Shown here: positions 57,769 to 64,000 of the stretch, piece by piece | Layout of the letters: every line of letters starts with the position of its first letter | Position numbering within the stretch: the first letter of the stretch is position 1 | Assembly: GCA_934255485.1 (NCBI GenBank) | Contig: CAKQOG010000007.1 | Location: 26,899-90,898 of the forward strand | Origin: an uncultured Prevotellamassilia sp. | GTDB taxonomy: Bacteria > Bacteroidota > Bacteroidia > Bacteroidales > Bacteroidaceae | Length of the DNA: 64,000 nt | Direction: 5' to 3' | The notes under the pieces: generated by a model | What the model saw: only the letters and a program-made list of their open reading frames with translations | Told to the model about the DNA's origin: nothing | Databases searched by the model: none | Program-made: the position numbers and the translations under genes

Positions 57769-60285
57769 TTACTTAATGAAAACCTTCTTGCCAGCGTTAG
57801 TAACGAAGATACCATTAGCTGGATAGAGCACACGGCGACCATTGAGGTCGTAGTATTCTACGTTGTTGCCATTGTTAGCCTCAACACCATTGATAGCTGT
57901 AGTAGTGCCACCAAATACAAAGTTGAGCACAGCAGCAGCACCTTCGCCTTCAGTTACTTGGTCTGCGCTAACGTATGCCTTGTTTGCAGGAACCGAAGTA
58001 AGATTGCTCTTCAAGAAAGCAGCATTGCCTTCGCCGTTAAGAGCAAGTACGTAAGTGCTTTCAGCATCATAACCAACGCGCTTAGCAGTAGTAGCAGTGA
58101 GTTTGTTGTTGTCTACAGTAGCATCAGTAGTAGTGATAGCAAGGTTTGCAGTAGTTGCACCATCGCGATAGAGGATAGCACCTGTGTTAGCAGGGATAAT
58201 GCCATTTTCAAACTCAGTAAGCTCCATCTTACCATCAGCAATGCTGCTTACATAGAATGCCTTAATACCGCTCTCAGCAGGAACCTTCACAGCGAATGGG
58301 AAACCAACTGTAGCATAGTTAGCTGCGCTAATCTCAACAGGAACTTCTGTTACCTTAACAAATTGCCAGTAACCACCCTTGTCGTTTGCATCATCATAAG
58401 CAGCAATATAGTCTGCATGATCACCACTAAATGCGTTAATAATGTGATTATCGACAACCATTTGCAACATAGTAGAGCCATCGTTATCAGCAAATGTAGC
58501 TGTAGGAACAACCTTAAGCGTGTAGTTACCACCAGCATTTACGTCAATAGGCATATCGATAGGCGAAGCATTTGAACTCATGCGGCAACCAGTGTTGGCA
58601 TTCTTAATTTTGTAAGTGCCATCACCATTTGAAACGAGTTGCCAAAGTTGAGATACAAAGTTAGCATCGTCAGCAACACGACGGATTACGCGGTCGCCAG
58701 AGAGACTTGCATTGTAAGATGTTGTCAATGTACCATCTTTACCAACAAAGATAGAAGCAGAAGTTAAATACTTCTTAGTGATGCTATTGATGTTTTGAAT
58801 GCGATAGTAAGCACCTGTCTCAAATGCAGGAACATAAACCATGTTGCAAGCATTAAAGATGCCGTCAAAAGTAGTAGCAGCTTCTACAGCAGCCTTTGCA
58901 GCGTCTACTGAAGCTTGAGTGCGTGCAGTAGCCATTGTTTTATTAGCCTCAACAACAGCAAAGTTTGATAGTGTGTCAATAGCAACTTCCTTACCTATAG
59001 TCAAAGAAGTCGCATCTGAAGCCAATGTAATTTGGAAGCATGAGCCATTGTCGTTTTGAGAGCTTGGGTTGTTCCAACCACCAAGAATACCGCCAGAAAC
59101 GTGGTCACCAATATGAATATTTGCAGAACCAGGGATTTGCAAGCTAAAGCCGATGCTATTGTTGTTAGAGTTGGTCTTAACAATAAACGTTGTACCATTT
59201 GCATCAAGTGTTGCAGCATTTTGACCAGATGCCTTAACATACTTACCAGTTTGCTTGTTGAGCAACTTCACGCCAAAGCCATCCTTAACAAATGCCCAAA
59301 AGAATCCTTCGTAAGTTTGTAACTTGCCTTGGTTCTTACAGAATTCAGCTGTAAACGAACGATGAGATCCAATACCGTTATCTGTGGGCAATACGTGGCA
59401 GATGTAGTGTGTATCATCGTTACGCAACTTAATGGTGTACCAAGTGGGATTAGCAGCCGTAGAAGCAGTATAAGGAGCATTAGCCTCTTCTACATTGATT
59501 GTAAAGTTGCAGTTGTCTGTGCTAACCACATTGTTCTCGGGAGTTACGAGCATTGGGTTAGTGTAGAAGTACGACATCTCAGGCATTGTAGGGAGTTCGC
59601 TGATAACAGTGCCATTCTCTACTTCTGTAGTGAAAGTGCCAAGAGTGTTTTCACCTGCCTTAACAGTCCATGTACATGTAACAGTTGTAACCTCAGCAAG
59701 TGTTACAGGGAAGAATTGGTATGCACCATTGCCACCTGCACCAGGTTTTGTTGTTTCCCAACCAGTGAAAGTGCCTTCTGAATAACCACCATTACCATTA
59801 CCATTAGCCCATTCAGAACCAGTAGGACGGAAAGCTAATTGTGAAGAACCAAGATCAGCAAACTCTACCTCACCTGCAGTGGCATTTGAACTTGCAGCAC
59901 TGCCATGAGGCAAAGAAGTTCCGAGGTACTGACCAGACTTAAACTGCATGGTGTACTTGTCTGAATCTGTGTTCTTTGTTACATAAACTACAGAGCTCAT
60001 GTAAGCATTGCTATTAACAAACTTTGCTTGAACTGTTGTCAAGTCGTCGCTGCCATCGGTAGCATTCCAAAGGTAAAGACCTTTACCATCGTTTTCACGA
60101 AGGAATGTCTTACGGCCAACGTTACGCAACAAATAATAACCATCAGCAAGGTTATCAAGGCCATCAACAGCAGCCGAAACGGTAGCAATCTTCTTGTTCT
60201 CCCATTTCTCGTCTGTTGCAAAAGCCGATTGCACACTTGTAAAGATAGAACCCAAGAGTGCAAGCATAAAAGTAAATTTCTTCAT
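57769..60285 (-). CDS. Large secreted protein with ricin-like repeats and C-terminal sorting-like tail
   Basis: 838 residues. Signal peptide MKKFTFMLALLGSIFTSVQS (cut near AFA). Regions similar to beta-trefoil/ricin-type repeats: GYYLLRNVGRKTFLREND with GKGLYLWN, WYTIKLRNDDTHYICHVL, LLNKQTGKYVKASGQNAATL, YYRIQNINSITKKYLTS, TYKIKNANTGCRM. The C-terminus (YYDLNGRRVLYPANGIFV followed by TNAGKKVFIK) is the same kind of tail as on the 4007 gene. Such proteins may bind glycans at the cell surface. The promoter at 60392-60361 is close to consensus. Followed by the 57-residue peptide gene. Confidence 0.75.
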   Translation of the reverse strand: MKKFTFMLALLGSIFTSVQSAFATDEKWENKKIATVSAAVDGLDNLADGYYLLRNVGRKTFLRENDGKGLYLWNATDGSDDLTTVQAKFVNSNAYMSSVVYVTKNTDSDKYTMQFKSGQYLGTSLPHGSAASSNATAGEVEFADLGSSQLAFRPTGSEWANGNGNGGYSEGTFTGWETTKPGAGGNGAYQFFPVTLAEVTTVTCTWTVKAGENTLGTFTTEVENGTVISELPTMPEMSYFYTNPMLVTPENNVVSTDNCNFTINVEEANAPYTASTAANPTWYTIKLRNDDTHYICHVLPTDNGIGSHRSFTAEFCKNQGKLQTYEGFFWAFVKDGFGVKLLNKQTGKYVKASGQNAATLDANGTTFIVKTNSNNNSIGFSLQIPGSANIHIGDHVSGGILGGWNNPSSQNDNGSCFQITLASDATSLTIGKEVAIDTLSNFAVVEANKTMATARTQASVDAAKAAVEAATTFDGIFNACNMVYVPAFETGAYYRIQNINSITKKYLTSASIFVGKDGTLTTSYNASLSGDRVIRRVADDANFVSQLWQLVSNGDGTYKIKNANTGCRMSSNASPIDMPIDVNAGGNYTLKVVPTATFADNDGSTMLQMVVDNHIINAFSGDHADYIAAYDDANDKGGYWQFVKVTEVPVEISAANYATVGFPFAVKVPAESGIKAFYVSSIADGKMELTEFENGIIPANTGAILYRDGATTANLAITTTDATVDNNKLTATTAKRVGYDAESTYVLALNGEGNAAFLKSNLTSVPANKAYVSADQVTEGEGAAAVLNFVFGGTTTAINGVEANNGNNVEYYDLNGRRVLYPANGIFVTNAGKKVFIK

Positions 60286-60360
60286 ACTTTTACAGATGTT
60301 GTTAAAAAAATAAATATGTATTGATTAAAAAATATTTTCATCTAAATGTTTTTCGTATGA

Positions 60361-60392
60361 CAAAAATACATTTCCTTTTTTTAAGGAACAAA
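60361..60392 (-). promoter_or_regulatory. Promoter of the 838-residue protein gene
   Basis: Minus strand: TTTG (60392-60389), 20-bp spacer, TATTTTTG (60368-60361). Leader about 70 nt. Confidence 0.8.
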
Positions 60393-60938
60393 AAAATGTG
60401 ACGGTAATTCGTCTAATTTCTTGATTTTTAGCAACATGTAGCCTGTTTGGTTATTCCTTTTTTCAGTATTGCAATATACACTTGTCAAACGAGCATTAAA
60501 ACATCTCTACACGCTTTTTCACTACTTATAACAAATAGCGACACTTTTAACCTTTATCGCTTATTGGCATTTTGAAAATAGTGCGAAGTATACCTATAAT
60601 ACGTTGATTATCAGCGCACAAAGCGGTTATAACAACACAAGCATACAAAAGTAGTTCGCGTATCACGGCCGTGATACGTGCGTATCGTGGGCATGATACG
60701 GTCGTATCACGGGCATGATACGTGCGTATCACGGGCGTGATACGCCAGCACTTTACGCTATTAGGCTATAGAAGCATACGCAAGCTACAAGCAGCAACAT
60801 GCACAAGTAGCATATAGGTGCTATAAGCAGCATGAGGCATTGCCATGCAAGATGTCTCTTTGCCGCAATTATTGCTCTATAGTACTCATCTGCACTACAT
60901 TACGATAGGCAAAAACAACATGACATGAGATAAAATTG
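60393..60938. other. Gap with 22-bp palindromic array and no gene
   Basis: A+T-rich sequence, then array C of 22-bp repeats (60658-60745), then sequence with several GCAAGCTACAAGCAGCAAC-like short repeats of AGCA and GCAT (60770-60850). No coding region is supported. Confidence 0.75.
60654..60745. repeat. 22-bp tandem palindromes, array C (four units)
   Basis: Four contiguous 22-bp units at 60658, 60680, 60702 and 60724. Each is an exact or near palindrome of CGTATCACG-GsC-CGTGATACG type (CGTATCACGGCCGTGATACG in unit 1). Variants CACGGGCATG and CGTGGGCATG keep the flanking CGTAT and ATACG arms. Confidence 0.92.
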
Positions 60939-60946
60939 TAATTTTG
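60939..60946 (+). promoter_or_regulatory. -7 box of the PfkB kinase gene
   Basis: TAATTTTG, 25 bp before the ATG. Confidence 0.45.
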
Positions 60947-60971
60947 CATAATCTAAAAATGTATAAACTTT

Positions 60972-61841
60972 ATGAACAAAATTTGCTGCATAGGACATAT
61001 AACACACGATAAAATTATTACTCCATACCATGAGGTAGATATGCCTGGAGGCACATCTTATTACTTTGCCCACGCCATGTACCACCTTAATGGTGCAAAA
61101 AATTTTGAACTCATCACCTCGCTTGCGCCCTCCGATATGGCTGCCGTAGACGAGATACGCAAGCTGGGGGTAAGGGTGACCGTTGTGCCCTCGCGCCACA
61201 CCGTATACTTTGAAAACAAGTATGGAGAGAACCAAAACAACCGCACGCAGCGTGTGCTTGCCAAGGCCGACCCGTTTACACCCGAAGCTCTTAGCGACGT
61301 TGATGCCAGCATCTTCCACTTGGGTTCGCTACTTGCCGACGACTTTGCCGACGGACTGATAGAGAACCTAAGCAAGCGCGGCACGGTGAGTGTAGACTCA
61401 CAAGGCTATTTGCGCGAGGTGCGCAACGAAAAGGTGTATGCCACCGATTGGGCAAACAAACGCCAGGTGTTGCCTTTTATTGATGTACTAAAGGTAAACG
61501 AGTACGAGATGGAGGTGCTTACGGGGCAAAAAGATCCCCACGATGCTGCCTTGCAATTGGCTGAATGGGGCGTAAACGAGGTGTGTGTAACACTGGGTGA
61601 CTACGGCTCTATTATTTTGGAGAACAATCACTTTTACGACATCTGCGCCTATCCGCCTAAGGCTGTTGTAGATGCTACTGGCTGTGGCGACACTTACTCT
61701 ACGGGCTACTTATATATGCGTTCGCGCGGTGCATCGCCCGACGAGGCGGGACACTTTGCAGCCGCCATGTCTACACTAAAATTGGAACATTCAGGTCCAT
61801 TTGCACGCACCGAAGAGGATGTTTGGCGGATAATTGGGTAA
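60972..61841 (+). CDS. PfkB family carbohydrate kinase
   Basis: 289 residues of the ribokinase fold. The substrate-binding start is CCIGHITHDKIITPYHEVDM with PGGTSYYFAHAM; the catalytic base motif is VVDATGCGDTYSTGYL (DTGAGD variant, Asp in GCGD); KVNEYEMEVLTG is the second conserved site. It phosphorylates a sugar or nucleoside; the GGT(S) and short lid suggest a ribokinase/inositol-kinase-like substrate, not resolved. Monocistronic. The downstream side opens into the REP/RAYT locus. Confidence 0.9.
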   Translation: MNKICCIGHITHDKIITPYHEVDMPGGTSYYFAHAMYHLNGAKNFELITSLAPSDMAAVDEIRKLGVRVTVVPSRHTVYFENKYGENQNNRTQRVLAKADPFTPEALSDVDASIFHLGSLLADDFADGLIENLSKRGTVSVDSQGYLREVRNEKVYATDWANKRQVLPFIDVLKVNEYEMEVLTGQKDPHDAALQLAEWGVNEVCVTLGDYGSIILENNHFYDICAYPPKAVVDATGCGDTYSTGYLYMRSRGASPDEAGHFAAAMSTLKLEHSGPFARTEEDVWRIIG

Positions 61842-61885
61842 ATAAAGGTAGGTGAAGGCATAACTATTGACTTTGGTTGTCAGTG

Positions 61886-61970
61886 GCCATAGGGCGTTGC
61901 CCTGGGTTGTAATCTGTTGGGCTTTTAGTACGTGCTTTGCATATTTACATGATTTTATCACCCAATAAAA
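61886..61970 (-). repeat. Partial REP copy plus REP 3' spacer (oldest copy of the locus)
   Basis: AGGGCGTTGCCCTGGG and TGTTGGGCTTTTAGTACGTG correspond to H2 and H1 of the REP (-) at 62094-62135, with H1 pairing lost. The following spacer TTTACATGATTTTATCACCC is also shared. More diverged than the other two copies. Confidence 0.8.
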
Positions 61971-61981
61971 ACAGATAGTAA

Positions 61982-62031
61982 TTAACCTATATAACGTGGA
62001 GTACGACGAGATATATTTGTTTAATGATTAA
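61982..62031 (+). pseudogene. Remnant 3' end of a RAYT gene
   Basis: The last 16 codons of the RAYT gene at 62793 recur here: INLYNVEYDEIYLFND then stop, against LNLYNVEYDEKYLFND in the full gene. Only two residues differ. The homology starts at once and runs on into the REP and spacer behind. It shows a tandem duplication, not a separate gene. Confidence 0.88.
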
Positions 62032-62040
62032 AGATTGTTC

Positions 62041-62135
62041 GTGGGTTCATCTTTTGCCCTTACAGGGCGTCATCGTAGGAGGCATGAGAACCCAGGGCGT
62101 TGCCCTGGGCTGTAATCTGTTGGGCTTTCAGCCCG
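62041..62135 (-). repeat. REP unit, minus orientation, after the RAYT remnant
   Basis: Reading backward: GGGCTGAAAGCCC, CCCAGGGcaacgCCCTGGG, GCCCTgtaAGGGC. Same as 63258-63354 behind the full RAYT gene. Confidence 0.93.
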
Positions 62136-62215
62136 TGCTTTGCATGTTTACATGATTTTATCACCCCAATAATAACAAACATAAAAGTTGCAAAGGAGAT
62201 AGCAATTAGACCATA

Positions 62216-62650
62216 TTCAAACACCATCAGCGCATAATTATGACGGGCTATAAACTCTAAAATATAGTCTACAACAAACTACACCAAAACACCATCTACA
62301 CATAGTTATGACGGGCTATAAACACTAAAAATATAGTCCAACAAACTACACCAGAACACCATCTACACATAGTTATGACGGGCTATAAACTCTAAAATAT
62401 AGTTTACAACAAACTACACCAAAACACCATCTACACATAGTTATGACGGGATATAAACTCTAAAATATAGTCTCCAACAAACTACAACAAAACACCATCT
62501 ACACATAGTTATGACGGGATATAAACTCTAAAATATAGTCTACAACAAACTACACCAAACACCATCTGAACATAGTTATGACGGGCTATAAACACTAAAA
62601 TATAGTCTACAACAAACTACACCAAAACACCATCTGAACATCGTTATGAC
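62216..62650 (+). repeat. Minisatellite array 1, 67-68 bp units
   Basis: Six complete units of the type ACACCATC-tacacatagtt-ATGACGGGCTATAAAC-tctaaaa-TATAGTCT-acaacaaactac. The seventh unit changes inside GACGGGCT into the REP sequence (GACGGGCTGAAAGCCC), so the array and the REP share a head. No open frame crosses the units in a consistent way (lengths 67 and 68). Confidence 0.95.
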
Positions 62651-62735
62651 GGGCTGAAAGCCCAACAGACTACAGCCCAGGGCAACGCCCTGGGTTCTCA
62701 TGCCCCTACGATGACGCCCTGTAAGGGCAAAAGAT
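62648..62735 (+). repeat. REP unit, plus orientation, upstream of RAYT 2
   Basis: GGGCTGAAAGCCC (62651-62663), CCCAGGGcaacgCCCTGGG (62676-62694), GCCCTgtaAGGGC (62716-62728). Together with the minus copy at 63258 it frames the RAYT gene. Confidence 0.95.
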
Positions 62736-62792
62736 AAACCCACGAACGAACAAACAAAAACAACATCACACTCCCCCCCCTAAATCTACCAT

Positions 62793-63248
62793 ATGGCACA
62801 ATCTTTATGTAAACTATACGTGCATGTAATTTTTCACATCAAAACAAATAGCCCTATCATATTAACCGAAGATTTGGGGCGCATGCACGCCTATATCGGA
62901 CAATTAACTAATCAAATTGGTTGCAAAATAATAAAAGTTGGCGGTGTTGAAGATCATATCCACATATTATTAACACTATCACGTACTGATAACATCGCAC
63001 ACGTAGTGGAAGAATTAAAAAGAAATAGTAGTAGGTGGATAAAATCGTTAGGAAAACATTATCGTATGTTCTCATGGCAAAATGGGTATGGCGCTTTTTC
63101 TGTAAGTCAATCTGTTGTTAATAAAACTGTCGAATACATTAGTCTCCAACATGAGCATCACATGAAACATTCATTTAAAAAAGAATATATCTCACTCCTT
63201 AACCTATATAACGTGGAGTACGACGAGAAATATTTGTTTAATGATTAA
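62793..63248 (+). CDS. REP-associated tyrosine transposase-like protein (Y1 HUH family), copy 2
   Basis: 151 residues, intact. HUH motif DHIHILL (His55, His57), Tyr115 in EYISLQHEHHMK, and the block EELKRNSSRWIK. It is related to copy 1 (1006) over the whole length, but the REP units beside each copy differ in their H2 loops (CAACG here, a longer loop with AAGCGAAGC there), fitting matched protein/REP pairs. REPs flank it in inverted orientation. Upstream is minisatellite array 1; downstream the tail-REP-spacer-array block repeats from 63201. A tract of eight C (62772-62779) precedes the start. Confidence 0.9.
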   Translation: MAQSLCKLYVHVIFHIKTNSPIILTEDLGRMHAYIGQLTNQIGCKIIKVGGVEDHIHILLTLSRTDNIAHVVEELKRNSSRWIKSLGKHYRMFSWQNGYGAFSVSQSVVNKTVEYISLQHEHHMKHSFKKEYISLLNLYNVEYDEKYLFND

Positions 63249-63257
63249 AGATTGTTC

Positions 63258-63354
63258 GTGGGTTCATCTTTTGCCCTTACAGGGCGTCATCGTAGGGGAC
63301 ATGAGGACCCCAGGGCGTTGCCCTGGGCTATAATCTGTTGGGCTTTCAGCCCGT
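63258..63354 (-). repeat. REP unit, minus orientation, downstream of RAYT 2
   Basis: Same three hairpins as 62041-62135 with a few base changes (GGACC/GAACC; CTATAATC/CTGTAATC). Confidence 0.93.
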
Positions 63355-63434
63355 GCTTTGCATGTTTACATGATTTTATCACCCCAATAATAACAAACAT
63401 AAAAGTTGCAAAGGAGATAGCAATTAGACCATAT

Positions 63435-64000
63435 TCAAACACCATCAGCGCATAATTATGACGGGCTATAAACACTAAAATATAGTCTCCAACAAACTAC
63501 ACCAAAACACCATCAGCACATAATTATGACGGGCTATAAACTCTAAAATATAGCCCAACAAACTACAGCAAAACACTATCAGCACATAATTATGACGGAC
63601 TATAAACTCTAAAATATAGCCCAACAAACTACACCAAAACACCATCAGTACATAATTATGACGGGCTATAAACACTAAAATATAGTCTACAACAAACTAC
63701 AGCAAAACACCATCAGCACATAGTTATGACGGGCTATAAACACTAAAATATAGTCTACAACAAACTACAGCAAAACACCATCAGCACATAATTATGACGG
63801 GCTATAAACTCTAAAATATAGCCCAACAAACTACAGCAAAACACTATCAGCACATAATTATGACGGACTATAAACTCTAAAATATAGCCCAACAAACTAC
63901 ACCAAAACACCATCAGTACATAATTATGACGGGCTATAAACACTAAAATATAGTCTACAACAAACTACAGCAAAACACCATCAGCACATAGTTATGACGG
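63435..64000 (+). repeat. Minisatellite array 2, 66-68 bp units with 268-bp higher-order period; runs off window
   Basis: Eight complete units and a partial one to the window end. Two unit types alternate in pairs: 66-bp units ending TATAGCCCAACAAACTAC and 68-bp units ending TATAGTCTACAACAAACTAC. The four-unit block repeats exactly 268 bp apart (CACTATC at 63574 and 63842). GGGCTATA...TATAGCCC forms an 8-bp stem with a 10-nt loop. Confidence 0.95.

Noticed and set aside
63287..63943. Minus-strand frames of about 62-66 codons in array 2
   Set aside because: They are repeats of the minisatellite read as protein; unit lengths of 66 and 68 bp break the frame, and no start or promoter context fits.
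62216..64000. Minisatellite arrays as a CRISPR array
   Set aside because: Units of 66-68 bp are similar along their whole length, with no unique spacers between conserved repeats, and no cas genes are present.

Overview
The window is ordinary chromosomal DNA of a member of Bacteroidota, most likely Bacteroidales and probably Prevotellaceae. Three things support this. Promoters follow the TTTG-N19-21-TAnnTTTG pattern of that phylum. Start codons lack Shine-Dalgarno sequences. The gene set is typical: DUF4271-hemD, DUF2851, a VTC/DUF4956 operon, large secreted proteins with a short C-terminal sorting-like tail, and a long lepB beside a lepB-like paralogue. The exact species cannot be read from the sequence. 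Two ParB-type parS sites (47371-47386 and inside polA at 54268-54281) suggest the origin-proximal part of the chromosome.

Layout. 1-4 kb: the N-terminal part of parE, a small HUH transposase gene (RAYT-like) lying between inverted REP-type repeats, a GNAT-like gene, and a repeat-rich gap. 4-23 kb: a 1211-residue secreted protein, gyrB, two small outer-membrane barrels, tRNA-Leu, a four-gene VTC-DUF4956-DUF2490-carbohydrate-binding operon, a secreted GH2 beta-galactosidase and a DEAD-box RNA helicase. 23-41 kb: tRNA-Val, a SAM-II-like riboswitch and metK; a LOG protein, DUF4271, hemD, rnpA and yidD; manC; argB; a tightly overlapping run (U32 peptidase, HAD hydrolase, ribF, CPBP protease, dusB); dapB, lepB, a degenerate lepB paralogue and a WbqC-like gene; and tyrS with an unusual structured leader. 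41-56 kb: a decayed tatD, dprA, thioesterase and DUF2851 on the minus strand, then mnmG, apt, uvrC, dtd, mazG-like, deoC, ispB and polA. 56-64 kb is accessory: a toxin-antitoxin pair between two nearly identical 279-bp inverted REP pairs, a large secreted protein followed by a 57-residue peptide gene, a PfkB kinase, and a RAYT/REP locus with tandem duplication and minisatellite arrays that runs off the window end.

Most genes are housekeeping functions (DNA topology and repair, tRNA modification, cofactor and amino-acid biosynthesis, secretion). The novelty is in the noncoding DNA. A REP/RAYT family with about ten REP units shows three arrangements: autonomous (gene between inverted REPs), non-autonomous (inverted REP pair alone), and amplified (tandem duplication plus a 66-68 bp hairpin minisatellite with a 268-bp higher-order period). 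Separate families are 22-bp tandem palindromes in intergenic DNA and a TAAGTAGGT/ACCTACTTA-bounded palindromic element. Two orphan promoter-terminator pairs may encode small RNAs, and metK appears to share a transcript with tRNA-Val and a SAM-II-type aptamer.
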